DNA of 37,233 bases from Micromonospora sp. H61 (GCF_018070325.1 NZ_JAGPXY010000066.1:1-37233); one strand, 5' to 3'; shown: positions 1 through 8,735, numbered from the stretch's first letter. The notes: generated from the sequence alone by a model not told the origin. Translations and numbers: made by a program.

Positions 1-241
1 CCCCGGGCCGCCCCCGACTCATGACCTGGGCGGCGGCGAACGACTTCGCGTCAAAGAACGCAAACGACGTGGGCGGCCAAGTCCCGGCAGAACACCCGAG
101 CGCTGGGTAGGCGACCTCGCAATGTGGACCGGCGAGTGGGCGTGTCACCGGACCGACGGCCACCAGTCAGCCCGTGAGCCACAGCGCGGGGGGCACCCTG
201 TCGTGAGGTGGGCGCCGGCAACGGTAAAACTCCTCAGCCAG

Positions 242-502
242 CTACAGAGGTTGAAACGCCAGGGTTCGGGCTGTCTCGACGGTCAGGCCGCGTTTCATCC
301 AGCGCCAGACGCATTCGGTGGGGTTGAGGTCCGGCGCGTAGGCGGGTAACCAGATCACGGTCAGCCACGGTCGGGCGGCTATCAGGGCGTGCATGCGGTG
401 GCTGACGTGGGTGTTCAGGTTGTCCCAGATCTGCACTACCGGTGCCTGCAGGCGTTGGTGGGCCTGATCGAGGACCACCCTGGTGAACGCGCTCGGCGAC
501 AT
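242..502 (-). mobile_element. IS630-type transposase remnant (C-terminal part of DDE domain)
   Basis: The 86-residue minus-strand reading frame matches the end of an IS630-family DDE transposase. It has the WDNLNTH segment that carries the second catalytic Asp, an IAARPWLTV stretch, and the LPAYAPDLNPTE block that carries the catalytic Glu. The ATG at 502 is internal to the original gene: the first catalytic Asp and the N-terminal helix-turn-helix domain are missing in this frame. Minus-strand sequence from 503 to about 760 continues in other frames with only weak resemblance, suggesting several frameshifts. The frame stops at 242, short of the usual roughly 30-residue C-terminal tail, so both ends are damaged. 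I see no clear terminal inverted repeats. It is a dead element, not an active insertion sequence. Confidence 0.75.
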
Positions 503-810
503 CAGCGCCGTGCTCCGCGACGCCGGGGAAGACGTGTGGGTCGTGCCGGGCGATGAGGCGTTGCATGCGCTGACGGTCCTTGACGCCTTTGCGGTGGACT
601 GGATTTGCCGGACGTGCTCGGTTAACCGGGCCTCGGCCCTGACTGCTGCGGGGCCGGTCAGCTGTGCTGACCGTGGTCGACGACGATGTCGACCAACTTG
701 TCGCTGCGGGCCATGGCCGGCTGGGCTTGCACCTCCGCCCGAAATCCCGACTCGGGGGTTCTGCTAGCCCTCTGTCGGCGTACGGGTTGGTGTCCCTAAC
801 TGGGTACGGA

Positions 811-1380
811 TCAACGGTTGGGGACGATCTGTTGATCGAGTGTGCTGAGGAAACCGGAGAACGCCCTATCTGTTCGGGTGCTGTCGGCAGTGGCATCGAG
901 GTCCATGAGGAGACCGCGAATGACCGCGAGGACGAGGGTAGCGAGCTCTGGCCGATCGATGCTGCTCAAGCCTTTTTCGAGCGGCCCGAGCCAGTTAGTC
1001 GTCGCCATCCGGCGAAAATCGGGCAATAGTTGCTGCGCGGCGCTTTCCCGCCACTGCCCGAACATTCCCAAGTAAGGCTGCCCTTCGGGACCGGTTATGA
1101 ACCTCCAGGCGTTCGCCAGCGTGGCGGTGTAGGGCTGATCGGGTCGTACGCGCAGCAGGTCACCGAAAGTGGCGAGCTGGCGTTGCCGCGCGTGCTCAAG
1201 AACGGCGCGCAGGAGAACGTCGCGGGTGCCGAAATGATAGATCAGCATGCGGGTGGAGGTGCCTGCGGCGGAGGCCAGTGGTTCGAGCCTGTCGGGCAGG
1301 CCGTGCTCGAGCGCGTAGTCGGTGCACGCGTCGAGCAGCCGCTTCTTGATCTCGGGTTGAGGTCGCCGTCCCACCGGCAC
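811..1380 (-). CDS. TetR/AcrR family transcriptional regulator
   Basis: A 189-residue protein with a TetR-type N-terminal helix-turn-helix at about residues 12-55, including the recognition-helix segment AAGTSTRMLIYHFGTRDVLL. A longer helical C-terminal part (about 60-185) would form the ligand-binding and dimer region. Size is normal for the family. The start is a GTG at 1380 with no strong ribosome binding site; a second GTG lies two codons downstream. The gene is divergent from the alpha/beta hydrolase at 1451 with about 70 bp between starts, and a 22-bp partial palindrome lies in that gap. The usual inference is that this repressor controls itself and the hydrolase. The C-terminus directly faces the IS630 remnant region. 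The ligand is unknown. Confidence 0.88.
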   Translation of the reverse strand: MPVGRRPQPEIKKRLLDACTDYALEHGLPDRLEPLASAAGTSTRMLIYHFGTRDVLLRAVLEHARQRQLATFGDLLRVRPDQPYTATLANAWRFITGPEGQPYLGMFGQWRESAAQQLLPDFRRMATTNWLGPLEKGLSSIDRPELATLVLAVIRGLLMDLDATADSTRTDRAFSGFLSTLDQQIVPNR

Positions 1381-1392
1381 ACTTTTTCACGT

Positions 1393-1414
1393 AACTGTCG
1401 ATACGTCTACTGTT
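1393..1414. promoter_or_regulatory. Candidate TetR operator
   Basis: A 22-bp interrupted palindrome of the form AACnGTnGAnnnnTCnACnGTT lies between the divergent tetR and hydrolase genes. Seven positions in each half match symmetrically. It sits 13 bp upstream of the tetR start, where a TetR protein would block both promoters. The symmetry is seen directly; binding is inferred. Confidence 0.5.
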
Positions 1415-1450
1415 GGTGGGACGGCAGTCATAGTGAACGCGGAGGTGGCG

Positions 1451-2146
1451 ATGAGGGTCGTATTCGTGCACGGGGCGTGCGTGCGGGACGGCTGGTGGTG
1501 GTGGCACCGCATGACCGGATTGCTGGAGGAGCGGGGGATGGCGAGCGTGGCCCCGGCGCTCCCGAGTTGCGGAGAGGCCGGCGCGCCGGGAGGCGCCGGT
1601 GGCCCGGGGTTGACCGAAGACGTCGGCGCCGTGCGGCAGGTGCTGCAGGACAGCGACGAGCCGACCATCGTGGTCGCTCACAGCTATGGCGGCATCGTGA
1701 CGGCGGCGGCGGCCGCGGACGTTGGAACGGTGCGCCACCTGCTGCTGATCTCCAGCTACCTGCCTGAGGTTGGGCAGAGCTTGTCAGACTTCGGCGACGG
1801 CACCCCCGCACCATTCCTCGACATCGACACCAACGCCGGGACGTTCGGAGTCCGCCCCGAGCTGCTTGTGGGCACATTCCTGCAGGACTGCGACGATGAC
1901 GCCCAGTCCCAGGCGGCTGATCATCTCGCCCGTCAGAGCGTGCAGGTGATCGGGGAGCCGGTCGGGGCTGCCGCATGGAAGGACGTGCCCTCGACGTACC
2001 TCGTGTGCACCCGAGACGCAGGCACCCCGGTCCGATTGCAGCGCGAGTTCGCTCGCCGGGCCGGCCATGTCGTCGAGCTCGACGCGGGCCACCACCCGTT
2101 CCTGTCTCAGCCCTTCGCAGTCCGCGACCTGCTGCTGAGACTGTGA
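1451..2146 (+). CDS. Alpha/beta hydrolase
   Basis: A 231-residue alpha/beta-hydrolase fold enzyme of the small esterase/salicylate-esterase-like type. The oxyanion-loop motif FVHGACVRDGWWW lies at residues 5-17. The nucleophile elbow HSYGG puts the catalytic Ser at about 78. A likely acid is Asp189 in CTRDAGTP, and the base is His214 in the DAGHHPF motif. The substrate cannot be told from sequence. An in-frame GTG at 1433 exists, but the ATG at 1451 is preferred because GGAGGTGG lies just upstream (1441-1448). There is no signal peptide, so it should be cytosolic. It is divergent from a TetR gene, a common arrangement for an inducible detoxifying or catabolic hydrolase. Its stop codon overlaps the reading frame of the IS256 remnant that follows. 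Confidence 0.87.
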   Translation: MRVVFVHGACVRDGWWWWHRMTGLLEERGMASVAPALPSCGEAGAPGGAGGPGLTEDVGAVRQVLQDSDEPTIVVAHSYGGIVTAAAAADVGTVRHLLLISSYLPEVGQSLSDFGDGTPAPFLDIDTNAGTFGVRPELLVGTFLQDCDDDAQSQAADHLARQSVQVIGEPVGAAAWKDVPSTYLVCTRDAGTPVRLQREFARRAGHVVELDAGHHPFLSQPFAVRDLLLRL

Positions 2147-2650
2147 GCCGCACATTGAAGAGTGAACTGTTCGACGCGATCGTCGACGACGCTCTGCGAC
2201 GCGGCCGACAAGGGCCCGCCGAGCTGGTCCGCGTGGCCAAGGAACAAGGGTTGTCCTTGACCGGTCCGGGTGGGCTGCTCAAGCAGTTGACCAAGACGGT
2301 CCTGGAAACCGCGTTGAACGAGGAGATGACCGAGCACCTCGGCTATGAGAAGCACGACCAGGCAGGCGCCGGGTCGGGCAACATTCGCAACGGCAGCCGG
2401 TCGAAGACGGTGCTGACCGACAGCACAGGCCCGGTGCAGATCGATGTGCCACGCGACCGCGGTTGGCACCTTCGAGCCCCAGATCGTCAGGAAGCGGCAG
2501 CGCCGGTTGTCGGGGGCGGGCGGCCAAGGCCCGCGGCCACTTCCCGAACGAGCTGGCCGCGTTGAAGTGCCTGTATCTGGTGACCCGGTCCCTGGACCCC
2601 ACCGGAGCAGGCAGAACCCGATGGACGATGCGCTGGAAACGCCATCCCGA
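2143..2650 (+). mobile_element. IS256-type transposase remnant, internally deleted and frameshifted
   Basis: The first part (2143 to about 2455, possible GTG start overlapping the hydrolase stop) reads as the N-terminus of an IS256-family transposase, with LNEEMTEHLGYEKHD, GNIRNGSRSKTVLT and IDVPRDR. A one-base shift near 2455 moves the frame, which then reads GTFEPQIVRKRQRRLSG. After about 2515 a third frame gives ARGHFPNELAALKCLYL, SLDPTGAG and RWTMRWK, which belong to the extreme C-terminus of the same family. The middle of the protein, with most of the DDE catalytic core, is gone. The element cannot encode an active enzyme. Its 3' end directly abuts the terminator region of the convergent M23-like gene. 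Confidence 0.85.
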
Positions 2651-2652
2651 TC

Positions 2653-2675
2653 GGCGGATAGCAAGCCGATCCGCC
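2653..2675 (-). terminator. Candidate terminator of the M23-like gene
   Basis: A perfect 7-bp inverted repeat (GGCGGAT / ATCCGCC, 9-nt loop) lies 26 nt past the stop of the minus-strand gene ending at 2701. An overlapping alternative 7-bp stem (GATCGGC 2649-2655 / GCCGATC 2665-2671) shares the same bases. There is no T-run, as is usual in actinobacteria. Confidence 0.4.
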
Positions 2676-2700
2676 TGTGGGCCCGGACTGTCAGCCCCAG

Positions 2701-4992
2701 CTAGGACGTGAGCGGGAAGAACTCGTGAGGCAGGCAGGCGCCGAGCTGGCTGCCGCCCCGGGAGAGGAAGATCTCGATGTGTACGTGCGAGTTGACCGCG
2801 TTGCCGGTGGAGCCGGTGAGCCCGAGCTGGTCGCCGACACTGACCTGAGTGCCGGAGCGCACGGCGATGTCATACATGTGGGAGTAGTAGACCCGTACTG
2901 TCAGGTCGTCGGGCGTGCTGCCGCGGTAGGTGTGGCCCACCGACACCGAGGCCGCGCGCCGGTGGTCGTCGGCGCCGGCCGAGCGCAGCCACAGCAGCAG
3001 TTGCCAGATCCGGTTGACCAACCTGCGCCGTTCGGTGTCGTACGCGGAGCTGCTGTCGCTGGAGAGTAACTCCCGTACCGAGGTGAGCAGCTCGCCCACT
3101 GTGATGTGGGGGGTGACGATGCGACCCAGCCCGAACGCGCCCGAGTCGGCGTGCAGCCGATCCCGGCGGAACAGCACCGTCCCCACCGGCAGGCCACGGG
3201 CACGCACCACACCGGCTTCCAGGTCCCGGACGATCCCCGCGCGCAGCGCGTTGAAGGCTGCGGCGTTGTCGATCGGGGTGAGGTTGCGGGCGACCAATCC
3301 GGTAAGTAGCCGGGACACCTCGCTGCCACTGGACGAACGGGTGAGCACTTCGGCCGGGGCGATCTCGTCGTCGCCGTGCGCGCGCAGCAGCGCCCCCAGC
3401 TCCGTCTCCTGCGATCCCTGCCGGCCGAGCAGGCCGTACGCGATCTTGCCGAAGATGTCCTGGATGTCGTCGGACGCGCGCGCCTCGACCACCGCGCTTC
3501 CCCCCGCCAGGCGGTACGCCGCCGCATCGTCCGGGGTGGCGCGGAACCGCTCGGGAAGCTGGAACTCCTGCGGGGCGGAGAGCAGTAGCGGCAGGCCGGC
3601 GTGGCAGTTCCAGTCGACGGCGTTGTCGCCGTGGCCGGGGTAGCTCAGCCACTGCACCTGGCCGGTGGTGTGTGCGGAGATCCCGATGTCGCGGCGCCGC
3701 TCCGCCGACGAGCTGACCTTCAGGAACGAGTCCATGAACAGTTCCAGCCCGAGGTTGTGACTGTTCTTCAGCAGCCGCTCCAGCAGCAGCTCGTACCGCT
3801 GCCAGCGGCCGGTCTCGTCGGCGACCGACAGCCGATGGCTCGTCAACGACGTGAGTTCCTGGTCCATGCGCTGCAGCAGGGCGTCGCGTTCCTGGCGGGC
3901 CTCGCCGTCCCGGATTCCGCGGCGTTCGGCGTCCTGGTACGCGGCGATCCGGCTCATCGTCGCGCCGCTGAGCGTCCGGCGGAGGCTGGCGATCTCGCGG
4001 CTCGTCGTCGCGAGCTCCTGCTGTTGCTCCTGAATCTGGGGCCAGAGCACCCGCAGCTGGGCCCTGCTAGCGGATCGGGTCTCGCGGGTCTCCGCGGAGG
4101 AACCGGCTTGTCGGCGCAGCCGCTCCCGTTCCGCCCGGTCGGCGCTCAGCACCGCCTCCAGGTCGGTCCGGCGGCGGGTCAACACCCGCAGCCGCCGGTA
4201 CGCCTCCAGGTCGGCCGGCATCGGTGGTGCCACCCCGGCCAACTGCGCCACCAGTTGTCGCCGCTGCCAGTCGGCCCGCCGGCCGGCGAGCATGGTGAGT
4301 TGCCGTTCCACCAGCGCCTGGTGGGTGTGCGGCACGTGGACGGTGGCGTCGACGAGGGCGCGTATTTGGGTGCTGAGCCGGTTGCGGCCCAGCCGTACCG
4401 CCCTGGTCAGGTCGCGAAACATGGCTGGCTCCGAGTCGCGGCGGCCCAACCGTTCGACGGTGATCACCACGCTGAGTGCGATCGTCCGCTCATACCAGGC
4501 AAGCAGCGCGTGCAGCCGGGTCTGGGCGGCACCCCACGCCGGTCCGTGCAGCAGCGACAGCAGCGCCGCGAGCACCATGTCGTGCGGCGCGTCGGCTGGT
4601 ACGGCAACGTCCAGCTCGCTTCGGTACGCGTCCGTCGCGGTGACGACGGCGCTCACCGTACGCCGCACCTCGTCGCGGGCCGTGGGGTCCAGTAGCGCAC
4701 GCACCGTAGGTGAGCTGGCGCGCCCCAGCGTGGCGGTGCCGCCGTCGGCGAGCACCGCCGCCAACGCCTGCCGCAGCGGAGACGACTCGCTCCCGCCGTC
4801 GGCACCACCACCGTCGGGCGGGTCACCGCCGCCGTCCTCACCCGCCGGGGGCAGGGTGATGCGGTACGACGGGATCACCTCACCGGTCAGTGACGCCGAT
4901 GAGCCCGCCGCGTCCGGATCGAACCAGCCGGCGGCGATGCTGTCGGCCAGCAGCAGTTCCAGGAACCGTCCGAAGTCCTCGTTACCGTCCAT
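2701..4992 (-). CDS. Large coiled-coil protein with C-terminal M23-like domain
   Basis: A 763-residue protein with three visible parts. Residues 1-60 are a short acidic N-terminus (FGRFLELLLADSIAAGWFD) followed by a Gly/Asp-rich linker. Residues about 70-430 are strongly helical and rich in Arg, Glu, Gln and Leu, with stretches that look like coiled coil. The last 80 residues resemble the second half of a peptidase M23 (LytM) domain: YSHMYD, SGTQVSVGDQLGLTGSTGNA and the metal-ligand motif SHVHIEI. The upstream HxxxD metal pair of active M23 enzymes is not obvious, so activity is doubtful. No signal peptide or membrane segment is seen. The gene starts 24 nt after the stop of the 960-residue gene, so the two are almost certainly one operon. 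Function unknown. Confidence 0.8.
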   Translation of the reverse strand: MDGNEDFGRFLELLLADSIAAGWFDPDAAGSSASLTGEVIPSYRITLPPAGEDGGGDPPDGGGADGGSESSPLRQALAAVLADGGTATLGRASSPTVRALLDPTARDEVRRTVSAVVTATDAYRSELDVAVPADAPHDMVLAALLSLLHGPAWGAAQTRLHALLAWYERTIALSVVITVERLGRRDSEPAMFRDLTRAVRLGRNRLSTQIRALVDATVHVPHTHQALVERQLTMLAGRRADWQRRQLVAQLAGVAPPMPADLEAYRRLRVLTRRRTDLEAVLSADRAERERLRRQAGSSAETRETRSASRAQLRVLWPQIQEQQQELATTSREIASLRRTLSGATMSRIAAYQDAERRGIRDGEARQERDALLQRMDQELTSLTSHRLSVADETGRWQRYELLLERLLKNSHNLGLELFMDSFLKVSSSAERRRDIGISAHTTGQVQWLSYPGHGDNAVDWNCHAGLPLLLSAPQEFQLPERFRATPDDAAAYRLAGGSAVVEARASDDIQDIFGKIAYGLLGRQGSQETELGALLRAHGDDEIAPAEVLTRSSSGSEVSRLLTGLVARNLTPIDNAAAFNALRAGIVRDLEAGVVRARGLPVGTVLFRRDRLHADSGAFGLGRIVTPHITVGELLTSVRELLSSDSSSAYDTERRRLVNRIWQLLLWLRSAGADDHRRAASVSVGHTYRGSTPDDLTVRVYYSHMYDIAVRSGTQVSVGDQLGLTGSTGNAVNSHVHIEIFLSRGGSQLGACLPHEFFPLTS

Positions 4993-5016
4993 GCTGGAGC
5001 CGAGCCGCCGGCCCCG

Positions 5017-7899
5017 TCACCGGGGGTCCGATTCGTCCGGCCGCCAGGTGCCGTCGTCATGCTTGGCCCAGCTTGGTAGCCCGCCTTCCGGGCGCAGTCG
5101 GACCAGTCGGGTCGGCACACGTACGCGCCAGGGCGCCCCCTCCGGCACCTCGTCGCCCGGTGCGCCGGTACGTTCCTGGATCTCCTTGACGATCGGCAGG
5201 TACTCGGGGTCGGTGATCTCCGGTGGCGGCCCGCCCTGCCACACCTGTCCGGTGCGCATGAAGTGCTCCACCGATGTCTCGAACCCCTCCCGAACCGGCA
5301 GCAGCACCCGGGCGGCACCAGAGCGTACGAACTCGGCGAACTCCGGGTCGCTGTTGTCGTACCGCACCCGGTCGAGCCAGGTGCTCTTCCGGCCCCAGAA
5401 GTACGGGTAGAACAGGAAACTCATCAGCTGCCACTCGAAGGCGTGTTCGAAGAACCGGATGTAGTTGCCCTGCTCCTCGACCACCGTCACGTCCACCTGC
5501 GGCACCCCCATCGCACCGGTCTCCACCGCGCCGAAGGCGTCGAAGTGCTGGTGCGTCAGCACCGAGATGCACGCCTTCTTCAGCTCGGTGAGCTCCAACG
5601 CCCGGTTGGCCCCCGGGTTGCGGCCGTCGATGACCACCCCGTGGTTGGCCGCCGCACGGGCCGTCGCCTCGTCGAACCGCGCCTGCTGCTCCAGGTACGC
5701 CTGCTTGATCTCGGCGTGGGTACGGATCTGCCAGTCCAGCATCGCCCGCTCCGTGCGCCGGCAGACCACCTCGATGCTGACCGCGAACAGCGGTGTTTCG
5801 TTGGCGACCATCGTGATCGGGATCGTGCCTTCCTCCAGGTCGAGGTTCGTCGACCGCAGACCGGAGTGCGACTCGTACAGGAACACCTTGCGCCCCACGG
5901 AGATGTAGATCTGGGATCCGGAGAAGCCCGCGGTGACGTGGGCCTGCACCGCGTTGTACCCCTCGGGGATGGGCAGGTCCTGGCGCTGCGACATGTCGCC
6001 GGCCTCACCGCCGCCTCCGCCCGAGGAGAACGTCACCGAGCGGGTCTCCTCGAACCGCGGCGGCGGCTGAACGCCGGTGGCGTGGTACTTGTTCGCCCAG
6101 TAGAGGTAGTCGGCTTCGGTGAGCTGGCTGGCGTCGAGTGGGAACGGCTCCGGTCGCGGTCGCCCCACTTCCCGGGTGGCGTCCTCCTCCAGCGCACCGG
6201 TGAGGAACATCGCCGGCTCCGGAATCACGAAGTCGTACATGGTGCGAGCGCCATAGCGGAACAGTTGGGCTTCGTACCACTTGTCCACCCACTGATAGAC
6301 ACCGACCACGTGGCCGTCCCCGTCGACGTTGTCGACGCTGTGGTCGTTGATCTCCTCCACCTCGCGGGTCACCCGCAGCGTCTCCTGGGTACGGATTCGC
6401 TCGGCGAGCCTGGTCACCGACTTGTCGACCACCTCACGGGCGTACTCGCTGGCCTTCTTCCGGGAGCTCTCGCGGGCGTTGGTGTACGCCGCCCGTGCGT
6501 TCGCCTCGATCAGCACGGCGGGGCTGACCTGGGCGCGGATCCGCAGCCCGCCCTCGACCTCCGCCTCCTCCTTGAGCACCTCGGACGCCTCGTGGCTGAG
6601 CTCGAAGCGCTCGGTGGTCTCCAGGTCGCGCTCCTCCTCCCGCTCGATTTCGCGCTCGGTCACGAAGATCTCCTCGGTGACCTCGCGACGCCGGTGGGTG
6701 CGCTGCTTGTTCTCACCTCGCAGCACGTTCTCGATGTGGGCGACCTCGCCAGGCTCGTATCCGGTGAGCTGTTGCCGCACCACCAGCAACTCACCCTCCC
6801 CGATCGGCCGTACCGTGCCGTGCGTGGTCGGCAGCGGCTGCCGGTCGCCTCCGGGGAACCGCCACAGGAACGCACCACCCAGCCCGTACGACCCGGCACG
6901 GAACATGTCGGCCAGCGCCAGTACGGTGTTCCCCGCCGTGGGGCGCAGGTCGCGTACCAACCCGGCCTTCTCCGTGTCCAGCCGAGCCACCACCTGGCTC
7001 ACCGAGTCCCGCGACAGGTCCAGCCCCAGTTGACCGAGGTAACGGCGACTGGCTTCGCTGATCACCTTGACGCCGGCGTCGGAGAGCCCGAGGCGGGGGC
7101 GGTCCTGGGTGCCCGCGATGCTGATGCCAGTGCCCTTCGCGGCAGCTTTCGGCGTGGGTCGGCCGTCGTCGAGCCGTGCGCCGCCCGGCTCCTGCGGGTC
7201 GCCGTCCTGGGTGCGGAAGAACCGGGGAGCGATAGTGGTCAGCTCTCGCACGACGCTGTCGATGACCTGCCCCTGCCGCCCGACCTGCTGCAGGTCCGCA
7301 AGCGGCGGCACCGCACGTGCCGGAGGTGCGGTGGAGTTCGGCCGCTGTGGCGCCAGCTTCAGCCCGGAGAGCACCGGCAGCACCAGTGGCATGTCGAGGA
7401 TCGGCAGGGTGGCCGCCGCCCGGTCGGCGCCGTTGCGGTCTACCCAGGCTTCGACGAAGCGCACCGTGCGTAGCAACCCGACCAACTCCGCCATCGCACC
7501 CGGATCGCTGGTGGACAGCAGCTTCAGCGCCAGCGCGCTGTCGGCCAACTGTTCCTTGCGTTCCCGCCACGTCGTAGCGCCGACCTGCTCGGCGTAGCCG
7601 TCACCGAGCATGTCGCGTACGGTCTGCTCCACCTGCTCCTCGGTAGGGTCCCGCAGCTCCGTCAGCCTGGTACGCAGCTCGCGCAGCTTCGGTCCGCCGG
7701 CTACCCGCTCGGCGTCGTCGACGAACCGGCTACTGGCGACGAACGCCTTCGCGCGCTCCATGACCTCGCTGCGTGACTCGTCGCCGGTGACGCTGCCCAA
7801 CTCCTGCTGCAGCGGTGTGTTCGACACCGATACCGCATCGGTCTGGGGATCCGCCGCTTCGGCGTTGCGCACCAATAACATCCGAAAGACCTGTTCCAT
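5017..7899 (-). CDS. Uncharacterised 960-residue coiled-coil protein
   Basis: I cannot assign a function. Residues 1-300 are mostly helical with a Pro/Ala linker near 190-215. Around residues 360-410 is a segment ending GYEPGEVAHIENVLRGE. It is followed by a highly charged stretch (about 410-530) rich in Glu and Arg, with REIEREEERDLETTERFEL and a long helical arm. Next come an EINDHSVDN / VYQWVDKWYEAQ block and RYGARTMYDFVIPEPA, a Gly-rich loop, a beta-rich part, and an aromatic C-terminal region containing FYPYFWGRKSTW and VLLPVREGFE. The aromatic and charged blocks look like conserved motifs of a large structural or scaffold protein. The ATG at 7899 is preferred over that at 7929 because GGGGAG lies about 8 nt upstream of it. 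It is first in a two-gene operon with the M23-like protein. No signal peptide is seen. Confidence 0.8.
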   Translation of the reverse strand: MEQVFRMLLVRNAEAADPQTDAVSVSNTPLQQELGSVTGDESRSEVMERAKAFVASSRFVDDAERVAGGPKLRELRTRLTELRDPTEEQVEQTVRDMLGDGYAEQVGATTWRERKEQLADSALALKLLSTSDPGAMAELVGLLRTVRFVEAWVDRNGADRAAATLPILDMPLVLPVLSGLKLAPQRPNSTAPPARAVPPLADLQQVGRQGQVIDSVVRELTTIAPRFFRTQDGDPQEPGGARLDDGRPTPKAAAKGTGISIAGTQDRPRLGLSDAGVKVISEASRRYLGQLGLDLSRDSVSQVVARLDTEKAGLVRDLRPTAGNTVLALADMFRAGSYGLGGAFLWRFPGGDRQPLPTTHGTVRPIGEGELLVVRQQLTGYEPGEVAHIENVLRGENKQRTHRRREVTEEIFVTEREIEREEERDLETTERFELSHEASEVLKEEAEVEGGLRIRAQVSPAVLIEANARAAYTNARESSRKKASEYAREVVDKSVTRLAERIRTQETLRVTREVEEINDHSVDNVDGDGHVVGVYQWVDKWYEAQLFRYGARTMYDFVIPEPAMFLTGALEEDATREVGRPRPEPFPLDASQLTEADYLYWANKYHATGVQPPPRFEETRSVTFSSGGGGGEAGDMSQRQDLPIPEGYNAVQAHVTAGFSGSQIYISVGRKVFLYESHSGLRSTNLDLEEGTIPITMVANETPLFAVSIEVVCRRTERAMLDWQIRTHAEIKQAYLEQQARFDEATARAAANHGVVIDGRNPGANRALELTELKKACISVLTHQHFDAFGAVETGAMGVPQVDVTVVEEQGNYIRFFEHAFEWQLMSFLFYPYFWGRKSTWLDRVRYDNSDPEFAEFVRSGAARVLLPVREGFETSVEHFMRTGQVWQGGPPPEITDPEYLPIVKEIQERTGAPGDEVPEGAPWRVRVPTRLVRLRPEGGLPSWAKHDDGTWRPDESDPR

Positions 7900-8112
7900 G
7901 CGGCTGGCTCCCCACCGAGCGACGTCCATGATCGATAACGGTCCGACAACATGAGATATCCACGCCGGCGCCGGCGGAAGGCCTTGGTCGGCATTCGGTC
8001 AGCGGCGGATGAGCAATCTCACGGGATGACCCTGCGGAGGATCACCTTGGCCAGGCGCCGCACCGCTACCTCCTCCCACCGTTCCCGGAGTCGGGAGAGG
8101 CACGCGGGTGAC

Positions 8113-8634
8113 TCACCTCCCGCGTACGTCAGTCAGGGCGCTCCCGTCGCCACACGACTCCCGGCCGACGACGCTCAAGCTTCCGTCGGTCTCCAGGACG
8201 ATGGCAGCAAGACGGCTCAGGTCGCCGTGTCCCTGGCTGCGCGCCGCCTGCCGTACTTCACTGTCCGAGATGCGCATCCGCCGCAGTACGTCGTGTCGCA
8301 GGACGCCGTCGCGCAGGAGCATCGTGGGTGCCGACTTGAGCAGCCGCTGCGACGGTGGCCAGCGCACGGCCAGGAACGCGGCCCCGTACTGGAGCACCAC
8401 CAGCAGCGACAGAGCCAGTAGACCCTCGACAAGCGAGACGCTGCGGGAGAGCAGGATCGTCGCCAGGGTCGAGCCCAGCGCGACGGTGACCACCAGGTCG
8501 AAGGCGTTCAGCTTCGACAGGGTCCGTTTGCCGGAGACGCGCAGGAGCGCCACCAAGGCCGGATAGGTCAGTATCGCGATCAGCGTGAGACGGAGCAGAT
8601 CCGAGGGGTCGTTGAGCCACATGGGACTGGTCAT
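8113..8634 (-). CDS. YetF-type (DUF421) membrane protein
   Basis: A 173-residue protein matching the DUF421/YetF layout. It has three N-terminal membrane helices (about residues 10-30, 42-65 and 68-85), with the family's loop motif VSGKRTLSKLNAFDLVVTVALGS between the first two. A small soluble alpha/beta domain follows (PTMLLRDGVLRHDVLRRMRIS and EVRQAARSQGHGDLSRLAAIVLETDGSLSVV). The family's role is not settled; in Bacillus, homologues have been linked to membrane lipid metabolism. I chose the ATG at 8634; longer frames upstream lack the hydrophobic family start. It lies apart from its neighbours, with about 160 bp to the DUF1330-like gene and about 210 bp to the 960-residue gene. Confidence 0.85.
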   Translation of the reverse strand: MTSPMWLNDPSDLLRLTLIAILTYPALVALLRVSGKRTLSKLNAFDLVVTVALGSTLATILLSRSVSLVEGLLALSLLVVLQYGAAFLAVRWPPSQRLLKSAPTMLLRDGVLRHDVLRRMRISDSEVRQAARSQGHGDLSRLAAIVLETDGSLSVVGRESCGDGSALTDVRGR

Positions 8635-8719
8635 ACCCCGCCCAGCGCGGTGTCCGCACCGTTCGGCCATCGGTGTTGGCTGCGGGCGGAGACATCGTAA
8701 GACCCGGCCGACCTCAGGC

Positions 8720-8735
8720 GCGGGCGCAGGCCCGC
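8720..8735 (-). terminator. Possible terminator after the DUF1330-like gene
   Basis: A perfect 6-bp GC stem (GCGGGC / GCCCGC) with a GCAG loop lies 57 nt past the stop of the gene ending at 8793. It is short, so the call is weak. Confidence 0.3.

Noticed and set aside
1428..2294. A 288-residue minus-strand frame
   Set aside because: Antisense to the hydrolase with its clear catalytic motifs; composition is Arg/Pro/Ser noise.
3601..4695. A 364-residue plus-strand frame
   Set aside because: Antisense shadow of the M23-like coiled-coil gene, with low-complexity composition.
5263..7473. A 736-residue open frame on the plus strand
   Set aside because: It lies wholly antisense to the 960-residue gene; its Val/Gly/Arg/His-rich sequence is the typical shadow of a high-GC gene and has no domain or ribosome binding site.
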